Positions 1-8,549 of a stretch of DNA of 64,000 nucleotides are shown here, in pieces. A program made the translations under genes and the position numbers. This DNA comes from Bradyrhizobium sp. CCGUVB1N3 (GTDB lineage: Bacteria; Pseudomonadota; Alphaproteobacteria; Rhizobiales; Xanthobacteraceae), in assembly GCF_024199925.1 (NCBI RefSeq), contig NZ_JANADR010000001.1, positions 9,675,501-9,739,500 on the forward strand, in the 5' to 3' direction. Each line of letters opens with the position of its first letter. The first letter of the stretch is position 1. Below the pieces are notes generated by a model that saw nothing but the letters and a program-made list of their open reading frames with translations, had not been told where the DNA came from and ran no database searches.

Positions 1-1175
1 CCCGGCGCGATGAAGCGGCCGTCGGACAGCTTTTCGACGACAAACGTCTCCTGATAGGGCTCATCGCCGGGAATGCCCGACTTGCCGCCGAGCGACAGCG
101 CCACGGTCGCACCAGTGCCGGCCGCATGCGCGGCCTTGGCGGAGACCGGATCATAGATCACGCCGGTCGCCGCGCTCGCCTTGTTGCGCACCAGCGCACG
201 CAGCATGCCGGTGGTGTCGGAATCTCCGCCGGCGCCGGGATTGTCCTGGGTGTCGGCGATGATGATCGGCTTGCTGGCGCTCTTCGCAAGCTCCATGGCG
301 TGACGGACACCTTCGTCGGGCGAAAAGATCCTGCCGTCGAAATCGTCCTCATGGCTTTCGATCAGTTTGACGATCGCGTCCGCCGCGCGGTCGGCGTCTT
401 CTTGCGTCTCGCCATAGGCGAACACGCTCGGTCCGCAGTCGCGGAAATCGGCGGCGGGGAAGCCGGGCGCAAAGGATAGCGTCGGCACCGCATCGCTTTC
501 GAGCGCGGCAAGCTTTTCGTAGATGCTTTTGGTGGGCTGGTCGTTGGTGCACTGCCAGCTGATCGGGATCAGGAACGGTACCTGGCGGAACGCCTTGGCG
601 AGGCGCTGCTTGGTCTTAAGAAGCAACGCGAGGTGCCTGGCGCAGGCGCGGCCCGTGTTGGCCATGTCGACATGCGGATAGGTGCGGTAGGCGATCAGCG
701 CGTCTGCGTGTTCCACCATCTCCGGCGTGACGTTGGCATGCAGATCGAGGCTGGCGACGAGGGGAACATCCGGACCGATGACGCGGCGCACGCGTGCGAG
801 AATTTCGCCTTCGCCATCGTCGAGATGCTCGGTGACCATGGCGCCGTGCAGGTCGAGATAGACCGCATCGAGCGGGCCTGCCGCTTTGATGCCGTCGACC
901 ATCACCTTCACGATCCGCTCGAAGGCATCCTTCGTGACATGTGCCGAAGGGCTCGCACCGCAGGCGATGGTGGGGATGAGTTCCCAGCCATTGACCTCAG
1001 CCGCGTCGACGAAACCGGCGAGACCGACATTGATGCCACGCATCACCTTGAGCACATCGGCGCCTTGCGTCATCGCCGGCCAGCCGCCGCCATGCTGGAA
1101 GTCCGCGAACGTCGCCTTCGTCGGAGCGAAGGTGTTGGTCTCGTGCAGGAAGCCGGCGACGGCGATACGGGTCAT
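1..1175 (-). CDS. M81 family metallopeptidase (MlrC/microcystinase-like), C-terminus beyond window
   Basis: The gene reads leftward from an ATG at 1175 and runs off the window edge, so about 391 residues are present and the C-terminus is missing. The protein begins MTRIAVAGFLHETNTF; the HETN motif (residues 11-14), DLHGAM (about 108-113), DLHANV (about 144-149) and YPHVD (about 166-170) are the conserved metal-site blocks of the M81/MlrC family. MlrC finishes the breakdown of the cyclic peptide microcystin; most family members have unknown peptide or amide substrates. It lies downstream of a peptide ABC transporter operon on the same strand, separated by a REP palindrome, so a role in hydrolysing an imported small peptide is likely but inferred. 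Confidence 0.85.
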   Translation of the reverse strand, partial: MTRIAVAGFLHETNTFAPTKATFADFQHGGGWPAMTQGADVLKVMRGINVGLAGFVDAAEVNGWELIPTIACGASPSAHVTKDAFERIVKVMVDGIKAAGPLDAVYLDLHGAMVTEHLDDGEGEILARVRRVIGPDVPLVASLDLHANVTPEMVEHADALIAYRTYPHVDMANTGRACARHLALLLKTKQRLAKAFRQVPFLIPISWQCTNDQPTKSIYEKLAALESDAVPTLSFAPGFPAADFRDCGPSVFAYGETQEDADRAADAIVKLIESHEDDFDGRIFSPDEGVRHAMELAKSASKPIIIADTQDNPGAGGDSDTTGMLRALVRNKASAATGVIYDPVSAKAAHAAGTGATVALSLGGKSGIPGDEPYQETFVVEKLSDGRFIAP

Positions 1176-1477
1176 TCAATTCTGGTCCAACGCAAACGAT
1201 GCGCGCGACGTTACCCGCCTTTGCGGCAAGAGCAAGCAAGGGACTCCATCGCGCCGCGCATGGCCTCAAGCCGTTTTGGGAATGGTGCGACACACGCCAC
1301 TGTTGTTGGGACCGACAAGCAGCCACATCTTCGGAGTCGTCCCGGCGAAGGCCGGGACCCATAACCCCAGGAAGAAGTTTGGCGAAGACTGGTCGTTCGG
1401 GACGCCCACCGAGCACGATGGATAGATTCCGCGGTATGGGTCCCGGCCTTCGCCGGGACGACCAATACGGGAAGATC
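1176..1477. repeat. Intergenic gap with a REP-like palindrome
   Basis: A perfect 28-bp inverted repeat has arms at 1336-1363 and 1435-1462 (arm core gtcccggc/gccgggac) around a 71-bp centre. This form, an arm reading cccggcgaaggccggg, is a common dispersed palindrome in Bradyrhizobium chromosomes. No gene is seen in the rest of the gap. It lies between the ATPase gene and the M81 peptidase and may form a strong hairpin in a readthrough transcript. Confidence 0.75.
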
Positions 1478-3124
1478 TTACGCGCTCGCCGCCGCGCCTT
1501 CCACCGGCCGGAAATTGGCAAAGTCCCAGCCGCGGCCTGGTGCCGCATCGAGCAGGGACCTGGTGTAGGCTTCCTTCGGGTGCGTCAGCACCTCCGCCGC
1601 CGGGCCCTGTTCGACGACGCGGCCGTGCTGCATCACGACGACCTCGTCGCAGATTTGCGCGGCGACACGTAAGTCGTGGGTGATGAACAGGATCGCGATG
1701 CCGAGCCGCTTCTGGATCTCATCGAGCAGTTCCAGCACCTGCGCCTGTACGGAGACGTCGAGTGCGGAGACCGCTTCATCCGCGACCAGCACGTCGGGAT
1801 CGAGTGCGAGCGCGCGCGCAATCGCAATGCGCTGGCGCTGGCCGCCCGAGAACTGGTGCGGATAGCGCGACACCGCATCGGCGGGCAGGCCGACCAACTC
1901 CAAAAGCTCGCGTGCCCGCTTCAGCGCATCGGCGCGCGAGACGCCGTAATTGATTGGACCTTCCGCGATGCTCTCGCCGACGCTGACGCGTGGATTGAGC
2001 GACCGGTAGGGATCCTGGAACACGATCTGGATTTTCTGGCGATGCGGCTGGAGCAGCCGTCGCGACAGGTCGGAGATTTCGCGGCCCGCCAGCCGCACGC
2101 CGCCCGAGGTCGGGTCGATCAGGCGGACGATGCAGCGCGCCACCGTCGACTTGCCCGAGCCGCTTTCGCCGACGATGCCGAGGGTCCGACCCTTGCGAAG
2201 CGTAAGGGTGACCTTGTCGGCGGCGACCACCTCGCGGCCTTTGCCGAAGAAGGTGCGCTCGCGATAGACTTTTCCGAGGTCGTTGGCCTCCAGCACCACC
2301 GGCTCCTTGGTCTCCGGACGCGCCGCGCGCGGCACCAGGCTCGGGACCGAGGCGAGCAGGTTGCGGGTGTACTCCATCGACGGATTGCGCAGGATGCCGT
2401 CGAGCGTGCCGGTCTCGACCAGGCGGCCCTGCCGCATCACCGCGACACGGTCGGCGATCTCGGCCACGACGCCCATGTCATGGGTGATGAACAGCACGGC
2501 GGTGCCGTGATCGCGCTGGAGGTCGCGGATCAAGGTGAGGATCTGCTTCTGCGTGGTGACGTCGAGCGCGGTGGTCGGCTCGTCGGCGATGAGCAGCTTG
2601 GGCTCCAGCACCAGCGCCATCGCGATCATGATGCGCTGGCGCTGGCCGCCGGAGAGGCGGTGCGGGTAGGAGGCGAAGATGCGCTCGACCTGCGGCAGCC
2701 GCACCTGCTCCATCATCTCGAGGATGCGCTTGCGCCGGGCCTTGGCGTCGAGATCGGTGTGGGCCCGCAGGACCTCGTCGATCTGGCGGCCGACAGGAAC
2801 GACCGGGTTGAGCGCGGTCATCGGCTCCTGGAAGATCATCGCCATTTGCGTGGCGCGCAACTGCCGCAGGCGGCGGTCGGTCGCGGTGAGGAGTTCCTCG
2901 CCGACGAGCTTGACGCTGCCGCCGGTGGGCGTGAGCGAGCCCTTCTGCAAAAGGCCCATCACGGTGAGCGAGGTCACCGACTTGCCGGAGCCGCTTTCGC
3001 CGACGAGGCACAGCGTCTCGCGCTCGCGGACCTGGATGGAGATGCAGTCGATGATCTTCGGTCCGCTCGGCGTCTTGCCGATGGAGACGGTGAGGTTGTT
3101 GATGTCGAGGACGGTGCTGGTCAT
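1478..3124 (-). CDS. Dipeptide/oligopeptide ABC transporter, fused double ATP-binding protein
   Basis: 548 residues holding two complete nucleotide-binding domains, equivalent to DppD and DppF fused in one chain. NBD1 has Walker A GESGSGKS near residue 41, signature LSGGQRQRI and Walker B LLIADEPTTALD. NBD2 has Walker A GESGSGKS near 327, signature FSGGQRQRI and Walker B VLVADEAVSALD. Each NBD is followed by the oligopeptide-transporter C-terminal extension. It powers the permeases encoded just upstream (3231-4106 and 4130-5071). A REP-like palindrome occupies the 106-bp gap between this gene and the upstream permease, which is unusual inside an operon. Fused Dpp ATPases are common in Rhizobiales. 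Exact substrate is unknown. Confidence 0.93.
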   Translation of the reverse strand: MTSTVLDINNLTVSIGKTPSGPKIIDCISIQVRERETLCLVGESGSGKSVTSLTVMGLLQKGSLTPTGGSVKLVGEELLTATDRRLRQLRATQMAMIFQEPMTALNPVVPVGRQIDEVLRAHTDLDAKARRKRILEMMEQVRLPQVERIFASYPHRLSGGQRQRIMIAMALVLEPKLLIADEPTTALDVTTQKQILTLIRDLQRDHGTAVLFITHDMGVVAEIADRVAVMRQGRLVETGTLDGILRNPSMEYTRNLLASVPSLVPRAARPETKEPVVLEANDLGKVYRERTFFGKGREVVAADKVTLTLRKGRTLGIVGESGSGKSTVARCIVRLIDPTSGGVRLAGREISDLSRRLLQPHRQKIQIVFQDPYRSLNPRVSVGESIAEGPINYGVSRADALKRARELLELVGLPADAVSRYPHQFSGGQRQRIAIARALALDPDVLVADEAVSALDVSVQAQVLELLDEIQKRLGIAILFITHDLRVAAQICDEVVVMQHGRVVEQGPAAEVLTHPKEAYTRSLLDAAPGRGWDFANFRPVEGAAASA

Positions 3125-3136
3125 GCAATCTCTCCA

Positions 3137-3219
3137 CCGTCGTTCCGGGGCGCGCGCAAGCGCGAACCCGGAACCTCGATATTCCGGGTTCGGTGCTGCG
3201 CACCGCCCCGGAATGACGG
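3137..3219. repeat. REP-like palindrome inside the peptide transporter operon
   Basis: An imperfect double palindrome starting ccgtcgttccgggg and ending ccccggaatgacgg, with an inner inverted repeat acccggaa/ttccgggt. A second copy is at 5227-5309. It lies between the stop of the DppC-like gene and the start of the double ATPase gene. Confidence 0.75.
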
Positions 3220-3230
3220 ACTAAATGGTT

Positions 3231-4106
3231 TCACTTGCCCTCCCGCTGCTTCATGCGGGGGTCGAGCGCGTCGCGGGCGGCGTCGCCGATCAGATTGATG
3301 CTGAGGATGGCGAGCGAGAGCAACAGGCCCGGCCAGAAGATCAGCGACGGCTTGATCTGGAAGAACTGGCGTCCCTCGGCCATGATGTTGCCCCAGGTCG
3401 GCGTCTCCGGCGAGATGCCGGCGCCGAGGAAGGAGAGGATGGCCTCGGTGAGGATCGCGGAGGCGCAGACGTAGGTGCCTTGCACGATCAGCGGCGCGAT
3501 CGTGTTCGGCATCAGGTGGCGCCACATGATCTTTGGCAGGGACGAACCGACGGAGATCGCCGCTTCCACATAAGGCTCTTCGCGCGCGGACAGGACGACG
3601 GAGCGAACCAGGCGCGCCACGCGCGGGATCTCGGGAATGGTGATCGCGACCAGCACGGTCCAGATGCTGGCGCCCGACAGCGACACGACGGCGATCGCGA
3701 GCAGGATGCTCGGCATCGCCATCAGGCCGTCCATGACGCGCATCATGATGGAATCGACCAGCTTGAAGAAGCCGGCGACGAGGCCGATCGCCAGCCCAAT
3801 GGCGATCGAGAGGATCGCCGAGCCGATCCCGATCAGCAGCGAGACGCGGCCGCCATAGATCACGCGCGACAACAGATCGCGGCCGAAAGCGTCGGTGCCG
3901 AGCAGGAATTGCGCGGAGGAGGGCTTCAGCCGCTGCGAGGGCGCGAGCAGGACCGGATCATGCGGCGCGAGGACCGAGATCAGCACGATCAGCGCGAGGC
4001 AGATGGTCGCGGCCGCGATGATCGGCGTTGATGTGAGGAATCCGAATTTTGGCCGCAGCGGCTTCGTGATCGGAATGGACGATTCGGGGAGGGTGTCGAT
4101 CGACAT
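3231..4106 (-). CDS. Peptide ABC transporter permease (DppC-like)
   Basis: 291 residues. The N-terminal OppC-type segment with one membrane helix (about residues 27-47) is followed by LLGTDAFGRDLLSRVIYG, the typical entry block of DppC/OppC proteins, and the binding-protein-dependent transport domain with an EAA loop (YVEAAISVGSSLPKIMWRHL). About six membrane segments are visible. It pairs with the upstream DppB-like permease; the two genes are 23 bp apart, indicating one transcript. The membrane channel imports peptides delivered by the divergent binding protein at 6720-8327. Confidence 0.93.
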   Translation of the reverse strand: MSIDTLPESSIPITKPLRPKFGFLTSTPIIAAATICLALIVLISVLAPHDPVLLAPSQRLKPSSAQFLLGTDAFGRDLLSRVIYGGRVSLLIGIGSAILSIAIGLAIGLVAGFFKLVDSIMMRVMDGLMAMPSILLAIAVVSLSGASIWTVLVAITIPEIPRVARLVRSVVLSAREEPYVEAAISVGSSLPKIMWRHLMPNTIAPLIVQGTYVCASAILTEAILSFLGAGISPETPTWGNIMAEGRQFFQIKPSLIFWPGLLLSLAILSINLIGDAARDALDPRMKQREGK

Positions 4107-4129
4107 GCTTGACCTTGTTTATCCCTGCC

Positions 4130-5071
4130 TCAGTACCGGATCCGCGGATCAAGCAGCGTGTAGGCGACGTCGATCAGGAGATTGACGACGACGTAGATCA
4201 GCGACGTCAGGAGGATCATGGCCTGGATCACCGGATAGTCGCGCGCCAGTACCGCATCCACCGTGAGGCGGCCGATGCCGGGAATGTTGAACACGCTTTC
4301 GGTGACGACGACGCCGGAGATCAGAAGCGCAAAGCCGGTGCCGATCACGGTGATGACGGGAACGGCGGCATTGCGCAGCGCGTGCCGCATCATCACCGCG
4401 ACCTCGCCGATGCCCTTCGCGCGCGCGGTGCGCACGTAGTCCTCGCCGAGCACGTCGAGCATCGCCGCCCGCGTCATGCGCGCGATCAGCGCGATATAGA
4501 TGAAGGACAGCGCGCAGGTCGGCAGGATGATGCGCTCGAAGAACGGGCCGAAACCGGCGGTGATGCTCTTGAAGCCCTGCACCGGCACCCAGCGCAGGTC
4601 GATGGCGAAAATCTCGATCAGGACGTAGCCGACCACGAACACGGGCACGGAGAAGCCGAGCACCGAGAGGCCCATCACGAAGCGGTCGATCCAGGTGCCG
4701 TGCTTCCACGCCGCGATCACGCCGAGCGGCACGGCGACGACGACGGCGAGGATGATGGTGGAGAGCGCGATCGAGATCGACGGCTCGACGCGCTGGCCGA
4801 TCATCTTCAGCACCGGCAGGTTCGAAATCAGCGACGTCCCGAGATCGCCGTGCAGGAGCTTGTTGATCCAGGTGATGAACTGCACGATCAAGGGCTCGTT
4901 GAGGCCGAGCGAGGCGCGAATGCGCTCGAGCCGCTCGGGCGTCGCGTTGTCGCCGGCGAGGATCGCGGCGGGATCGCCCGGGGTGAGCCGGAGCAGGAGG
5001 AAGACGAACAGCGCGACCACGCCCATCACGGGAACGGCGGCGAGGATTCGGCGAACGAGATATCCGAACAA
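4130..5071 (-). CDS. Peptide ABC transporter permease (DppB-like)
   Basis: 313 residues beginning MFGYLVRRILAAVPV, the classic DppB/OppB start: one N-terminal helix, a periplasmic stretch with LTPGDPAAILAGDNATPE, then the transport domain with the EAA loop (DYVRTARAKGIGEVAVMMRH) and terminal LLDPRIRY. It forms the inner-membrane channel with the DppC-like protein encoded 23 bp downstream. The gene lies 246 bp downstream of the M20 peptidase gene; that gap holds a REP-like palindrome. Confidence 0.93.
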   Translation of the reverse strand: MFGYLVRRILAAVPVMGVVALFVFLLLRLTPGDPAAILAGDNATPERLERIRASLGLNEPLIVQFITWINKLLHGDLGTSLISNLPVLKMIGQRVEPSISIALSTIILAVVVAVPLGVIAAWKHGTWIDRFVMGLSVLGFSVPVFVVGYVLIEIFAIDLRWVPVQGFKSITAGFGPFFERIILPTCALSFIYIALIARMTRAAMLDVLGEDYVRTARAKGIGEVAVMMRHALRNAAVPVITVIGTGFALLISGVVVTESVFNIPGIGRLTVDAVLARDYPVIQAMILLTSLIYVVVNLLIDVAYTLLDPRIRY

Positions 5072-5226
5072 AAGTTGAACCCGTCAGATTAGAGTCAAAC
5101 CGGCAGCGCCCACCATCATGGCATGGTTCTGCCGCAAGCCCAAGAATTCAGCAATTCTCGTGCCATCGGGCCCCCACTTTTTGCGATGCAGCCAACGTTC
5201 TTTGCGCGCGTTTTCCACTTCTCTGA

Positions 5227-5309
5227 GTCATTCCGGGGCGATGCGCGAGTATCGAACCCGGAATCTCGAGATTCCGGGTCTGGTCCTGCGGACCATCCCG
5301 GAATGACGG
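5227..5309. repeat. REP-like palindrome, second copy
   Basis: Same architecture as the element at 3137-3219: outer arms gtcattccggggcg and a terminal block containing cccggaatgac, inner arms acccggaatct/attccgggt. It sits 8 bp past the M20 peptidase stop codon, between that gene and the DppB-like permease. Confidence 0.75.
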
Positions 5310-5317
5310 CTTCGCCG

Positions 5318-6448
5318 TCAAGCCAGCGTCGCCAGCAGCCCCGCCATCAATCGCCCGCGCTCGGCGAGGCTGTCGACCTCGATGTGCTCGTCGAGCGTGT
5401 GGGCATTGGCGCCGCGCACGCCCAGGCCGTCGAGGGTCGGAATGCCCATCGCGCCCGTGAAGTTGCCGTCGGAGCCGCCACCGGCGCTGGCATGCGGCAG
5501 CTCGACGCCGAGCTCACGGGCAATCCCGCGCGCCTTCTCGTACAGCGCCATGGTGCCGGCGTCGGGTTCCCAGACCGGACGCGTGACGCCGCGCGTCACC
5601 TTGAAGCCGACATCATTGGTTGTGCCCGACAGCGCCAGCATCTTCTCGACGCCGCGCTCGAGGTCGGCCTGGCGCTTGGCCATGGAGAGCGCCTCGCCGG
5701 TGGCGGTGGTGGCAACGCAATTGACCCATTGTCCGCCATGCACGATGCCGACCGAGAAGGTGCAATCCTCCGTGGTCATCGCGTCGATCGCGAGAATCTG
5801 CCGCGCCATTTCCCGTATCGCGGAACGTCCCGAGGAGAGCGTCGCGCCGGCATGGCTCGGCCGCCCCGTTGCTTCGAGGTTGAAGCGCGCGATCGCGTAG
5901 CGCCCGGTGACGACGCCGTTGTCGGGCCGGCCGGGCTCGGGCACCAGCACGTATTTGTTGCGCGCCGCCTCCGCCTCGATGATGTCGCGGGTCGATGGCG
6001 TGCCGACTTCCTCATCCGGCGTGAACAGCACAGTGATAGGCAGCGGCGTTACGAAGGAGGCGCGGGCCAATTGCCTGATAGCCTCGAGCGAGAGGTAGTT
6101 GCCGCCCTTCATGTCGAAGATGCCGGGGCCGTAACATCTGTTGCCCTCGCGCCGCCATTTCAGCTTCTCGATGGTGCCGACGGGATGCACGGTGTCCATG
6201 TGACCGGCGATCAGGATGCCGGGCTCGCCTTGCTTCGGATGCGGAAAGCGTGCGCGCACGACGCCGCCAAAGCCCTGTCGGCCGGCGATGCGCTCGATCG
6301 TCGCACCCATGATCGCCATGTCGCGTGCGGCGAGGTCGAGCATGCGGTTCACGGCAATCGCGTCCCAGGTCGGACTTTCGCATTCGACCCAGGCGCGCAG
6401 GCCTTGCAGCATGACCTCGGAATCAAAGGGCAGATTGGCCGGATTCAT
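5318..6448 (-). CDS. M20 family metallopeptidase (glutamate carboxypeptidase-like)
   Basis: 376 residues. Zinc-site motifs are seen in order: GHMDTVHP (about 79-86, first His and catalytic Asp), GIFDMKGG (about 110-117, bridging Asp), PDEEVGTPS (about 144-152, catalytic Glu pair), EPGR (about 170) and a late His in ANAHTLDEH. The order and spacing match carboxypeptidase G2/CPG70-type M20A enzymes, which remove C-terminal glutamate or other residues from peptides and N-acyl amino acids. It is probably cytoplasmic, having no signal peptide. First gene of the minus-strand peptide-uptake operon and divergent from the binding-protein gene, so it likely processes the imported substrate. Confidence 0.9.
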   Translation of the reverse strand: MNPANLPFDSEVMLQGLRAWVECESPTWDAIAVNRMLDLAARDMAIMGATIERIAGRQGFGGVVRARFPHPKQGEPGILIAGHMDTVHPVGTIEKLKWRREGNRCYGPGIFDMKGGNYLSLEAIRQLARASFVTPLPITVLFTPDEEVGTPSTRDIIEAEAARNKYVLVPEPGRPDNGVVTGRYAIARFNLEATGRPSHAGATLSSGRSAIREMARQILAIDAMTTEDCTFSVGIVHGGQWVNCVATTATGEALSMAKRQADLERGVEKMLALSGTTNDVGFKVTRGVTRPVWEPDAGTMALYEKARGIARELGVELPHASAGGGSDGNFTGAMGIPTLDGLGVRGANAHTLDEHIEVDSLAERGRLMAGLLATLA

Positions 6449-6719
6449 GGGCGGTCTCCTTCAGCTTCGCAACGCGTGGGGCGCGCATCGCTGCGCGTCG
6501 GGAAACGATCGGCGGAGGCCTTGTAGAGCCAAACGCGCACGCGCGGAGCCCGTGCGTGCGCCTGCATGGGCATGCAGCGAAAGCGGATTGACGCCTTCGA
6601 TGCGCTCTGCAAGTCTCGAAAAGATAAAGGCATTGCATGAGGTTGGTTCGCCTAAAGAACGATCCGAATGCTCAACCAATAACCCGCCTTTGACCAGTTT
6701 CACGTCAGGAGAAACTTCG

Positions 6720-8327
6720 ATGTTCCACTTCTTGCGCCGGGGACGCAGCGCGATCGTCTCCAAACTCGCGCTGTCGGCCGTCGCGCTCACCGCACTGGCT
6801 TCGCCGGTCCTTGCCGCCGGCAAGACCATCACGGCGGTGATGCACTCCGACCTCAGGATCATCGATCCGATCTTCACGACCGCCTACATCACCCGCGACC
6901 ATGGCTACATGGTCTACGACACGTTGATCGCGACCGATTCGAATTTCAAGATCCAGCCGCAGATGGCGGACTGGAAGATCTCCGACGACAAGCTCACCTA
7001 CACCTTCACGCTGCGCGACGGCTTGAAGTGGCATGACGGCACGCCGGTGACGGCCGAAGACTGTGTCGCCTCGCTGCAGCGTTGGGCCAAGGTCGACGGC
7101 ATGGGCCAGAAGCTGATGGACTTCACCGCCAGCCTGGAGGCGACCGACGCCAAGACCATCACGCTGAAGCTGAAGGAGCCCTACGGCCTCGTGCTCGACT
7201 CCATCGGCAAGCCGTCCTCGCGCGTTGCCTTCATGATGCCCAAGCGCCTCGCCGAGACGCCGCCCGACAAGCCGATCCCCGACCAGATCGGCTCGGGTCC
7301 CTTCAAGTTCGTGCAGGCTGAATTCCAGCCGGGCGTGAAGGCGGTCTACGAGAAGAACAAGGACTATGTGCCGCGCAAGGAGCCGTCGAGCTGGACCGCC
7401 GGCGGCAAGGTGGTGAAGGTCGACCGCGTCGAGTGGGTCACGATGCCGGACTCGCAGACCGCGGTGAACGCGCTGCAATCGGGCGACATCGATTTCATGG
7501 AGAACGTTCCGTGGGACATGCTGCCGGTGCTCGAGGCCAACAGCGATCTGAAGATCGAGGTGCTGAACAAGTTCGGCTACCAGACGCTCGGCCGCATGAA
7601 CTTCCTCTTTCCGCCCTTCGACAATCCGAAGGTGCGCCGCGCAGCACTGCTGGCGCTGAGCCAGAAGGACGTGCTGGACGCGCTGGTCGGCAATCCCAAG
7701 TACTACAAGGTCTGCGGCGCCTTCTTCATCTGCGACACGCCGTTCGCAACCGACGTCGGCTCGGAGACGCTGGTCAAGGGCGGCGGCCTGGCGGAAGCCA
7801 AGAAGGCGCTCGCCGAGTCCGGCTATGACGGCACGCCGGTGGTGATCATGGCGCCCGGCGACGTGATCACACTGAAGGCGCAGCCGATCGTGGCGGCGCA
7901 GCAGCTGCGCGAGGCCGGCTTCAAGGTCGACCTGCAGGCGACCGACTGGCAGACCGTGGTGAGCCGCCGCGCCAGCCAGAAGCCGCCGAAGGAGGGCGGC
8001 TGGAACATGTTCTTCACCAACTGGGTGTCTGCCGACGTCTCCAACCCGATCGCCAATCTCTCGATCGGCGGCCTGGGCAAGAAGGGCGGCTGGTTCGGCT
8101 GGGCGGAGGACGCCAAGATCGAGCAGCTCAAGGACGCTTTCGTGCGCGCACCCTCGCTCGACGAGCAGAAGAAGATCGCCACCGAGATCCAGAAGGAAGC
8201 CTATGATCAGGTGATCTACGTCCCGCTCGGGCAGTATCTGGCGCCGAGTTCCTGGCGGAAGTCGATCTCGGGCGTGATCGACGGCCCGGCGACGCCGGTG
8301 TGGTGGAACGTGGACAAGTCCGAATAG
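6720..8327 (+). CDS. Peptide ABC transporter substrate-binding protein (SBP_bac_5 family)
   Basis: 535 residues. The reading frame is open for 500 bp upstream, but the start chosen here (ATG at 6720) is preceded by caggaga and opens a standard Sec signal peptide ending SPVLAAG (about residues 27-33). The mature part carries the DppA/OppA family pattern: PIFTTAYITRDH, AWKISDD-type strand, FTLRDGLKWHDGTPVTAEDC (about 100-119) and GSGPFKF. It delivers peptides in the periplasm to the permeases encoded on the other strand; the 271-bp intergenic region presumably holds both promoters. A strong terminator follows at 8357-8386. Confidence 0.93.
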   Translation: MFHFLRRGRSAIVSKLALSAVALTALASPVLAAGKTITAVMHSDLRIIDPIFTTAYITRDHGYMVYDTLIATDSNFKIQPQMADWKISDDKLTYTFTLRDGLKWHDGTPVTAEDCVASLQRWAKVDGMGQKLMDFTASLEATDAKTITLKLKEPYGLVLDSIGKPSSRVAFMMPKRLAETPPDKPIPDQIGSGPFKFVQAEFQPGVKAVYEKNKDYVPRKEPSSWTAGGKVVKVDRVEWVTMPDSQTAVNALQSGDIDFMENVPWDMLPVLEANSDLKIEVLNKFGYQTLGRMNFLFPPFDNPKVRRAALLALSQKDVLDALVGNPKYYKVCGAFFICDTPFATDVGSETLVKGGGLAEAKKALAESGYDGTPVVIMAPGDVITLKAQPIVAAQQLREAGFKVDLQATDWQTVVSRRASQKPPKEGGWNMFFTNWVSADVSNPIANLSIGGLGKKGGWFGWAEDAKIEQLKDAFVRAPSLDEQKKIATEIQKEAYDQVIYVPLGQYLAPSSWRKSISGVIDGPATPVWWNVDKSE

Positions 8328-8356
8328 GCAGTTCGCATCGGAGGGGTATCACGATG

Positions 8357-8386
8357 ATGGCCGGGATCGTTCGTCCCGGCCATTTT
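8357..8386 (+). terminator. Rho-independent terminator after the binding-protein gene
   Basis: Stem atggccggga / tcccggccat with a 7-nt loop, followed by a short T tract, 30 bp past the stop codon at 8327. Confidence 0.75.
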
Positions 8387-8549
8387 CGTCTGCGCGGCGA
8401 AACCCGCGCTTTTAACCGTTCCAGTCTCTGATTCTTGCCATTTGTTTCTGCACCTGAAATAGAGTGAGCAAACGCGCCACCTTCGCGCGCATCACTTTTC
8501 CCTTTCTCCGATTTGAATTGACGTGCCGATAGATTTTGCATTCCAGGCG

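Noticed and set aside
1676..3298. 540-residue plus-strand frame opposite the double ATPase gene
   Set aside because: Low-complexity His/Asp/Arg-rich shadow of a GC-rich gene; the minus strand has complete ABC ATPase motifs.
6216..6719. Long N-terminal extension of the substrate-binding protein frame
   Set aside because: It overlaps the divergent M20 gene, lacks a signal peptide, and the ATG at 6720 has a good ribosome-binding site and signal sequence.
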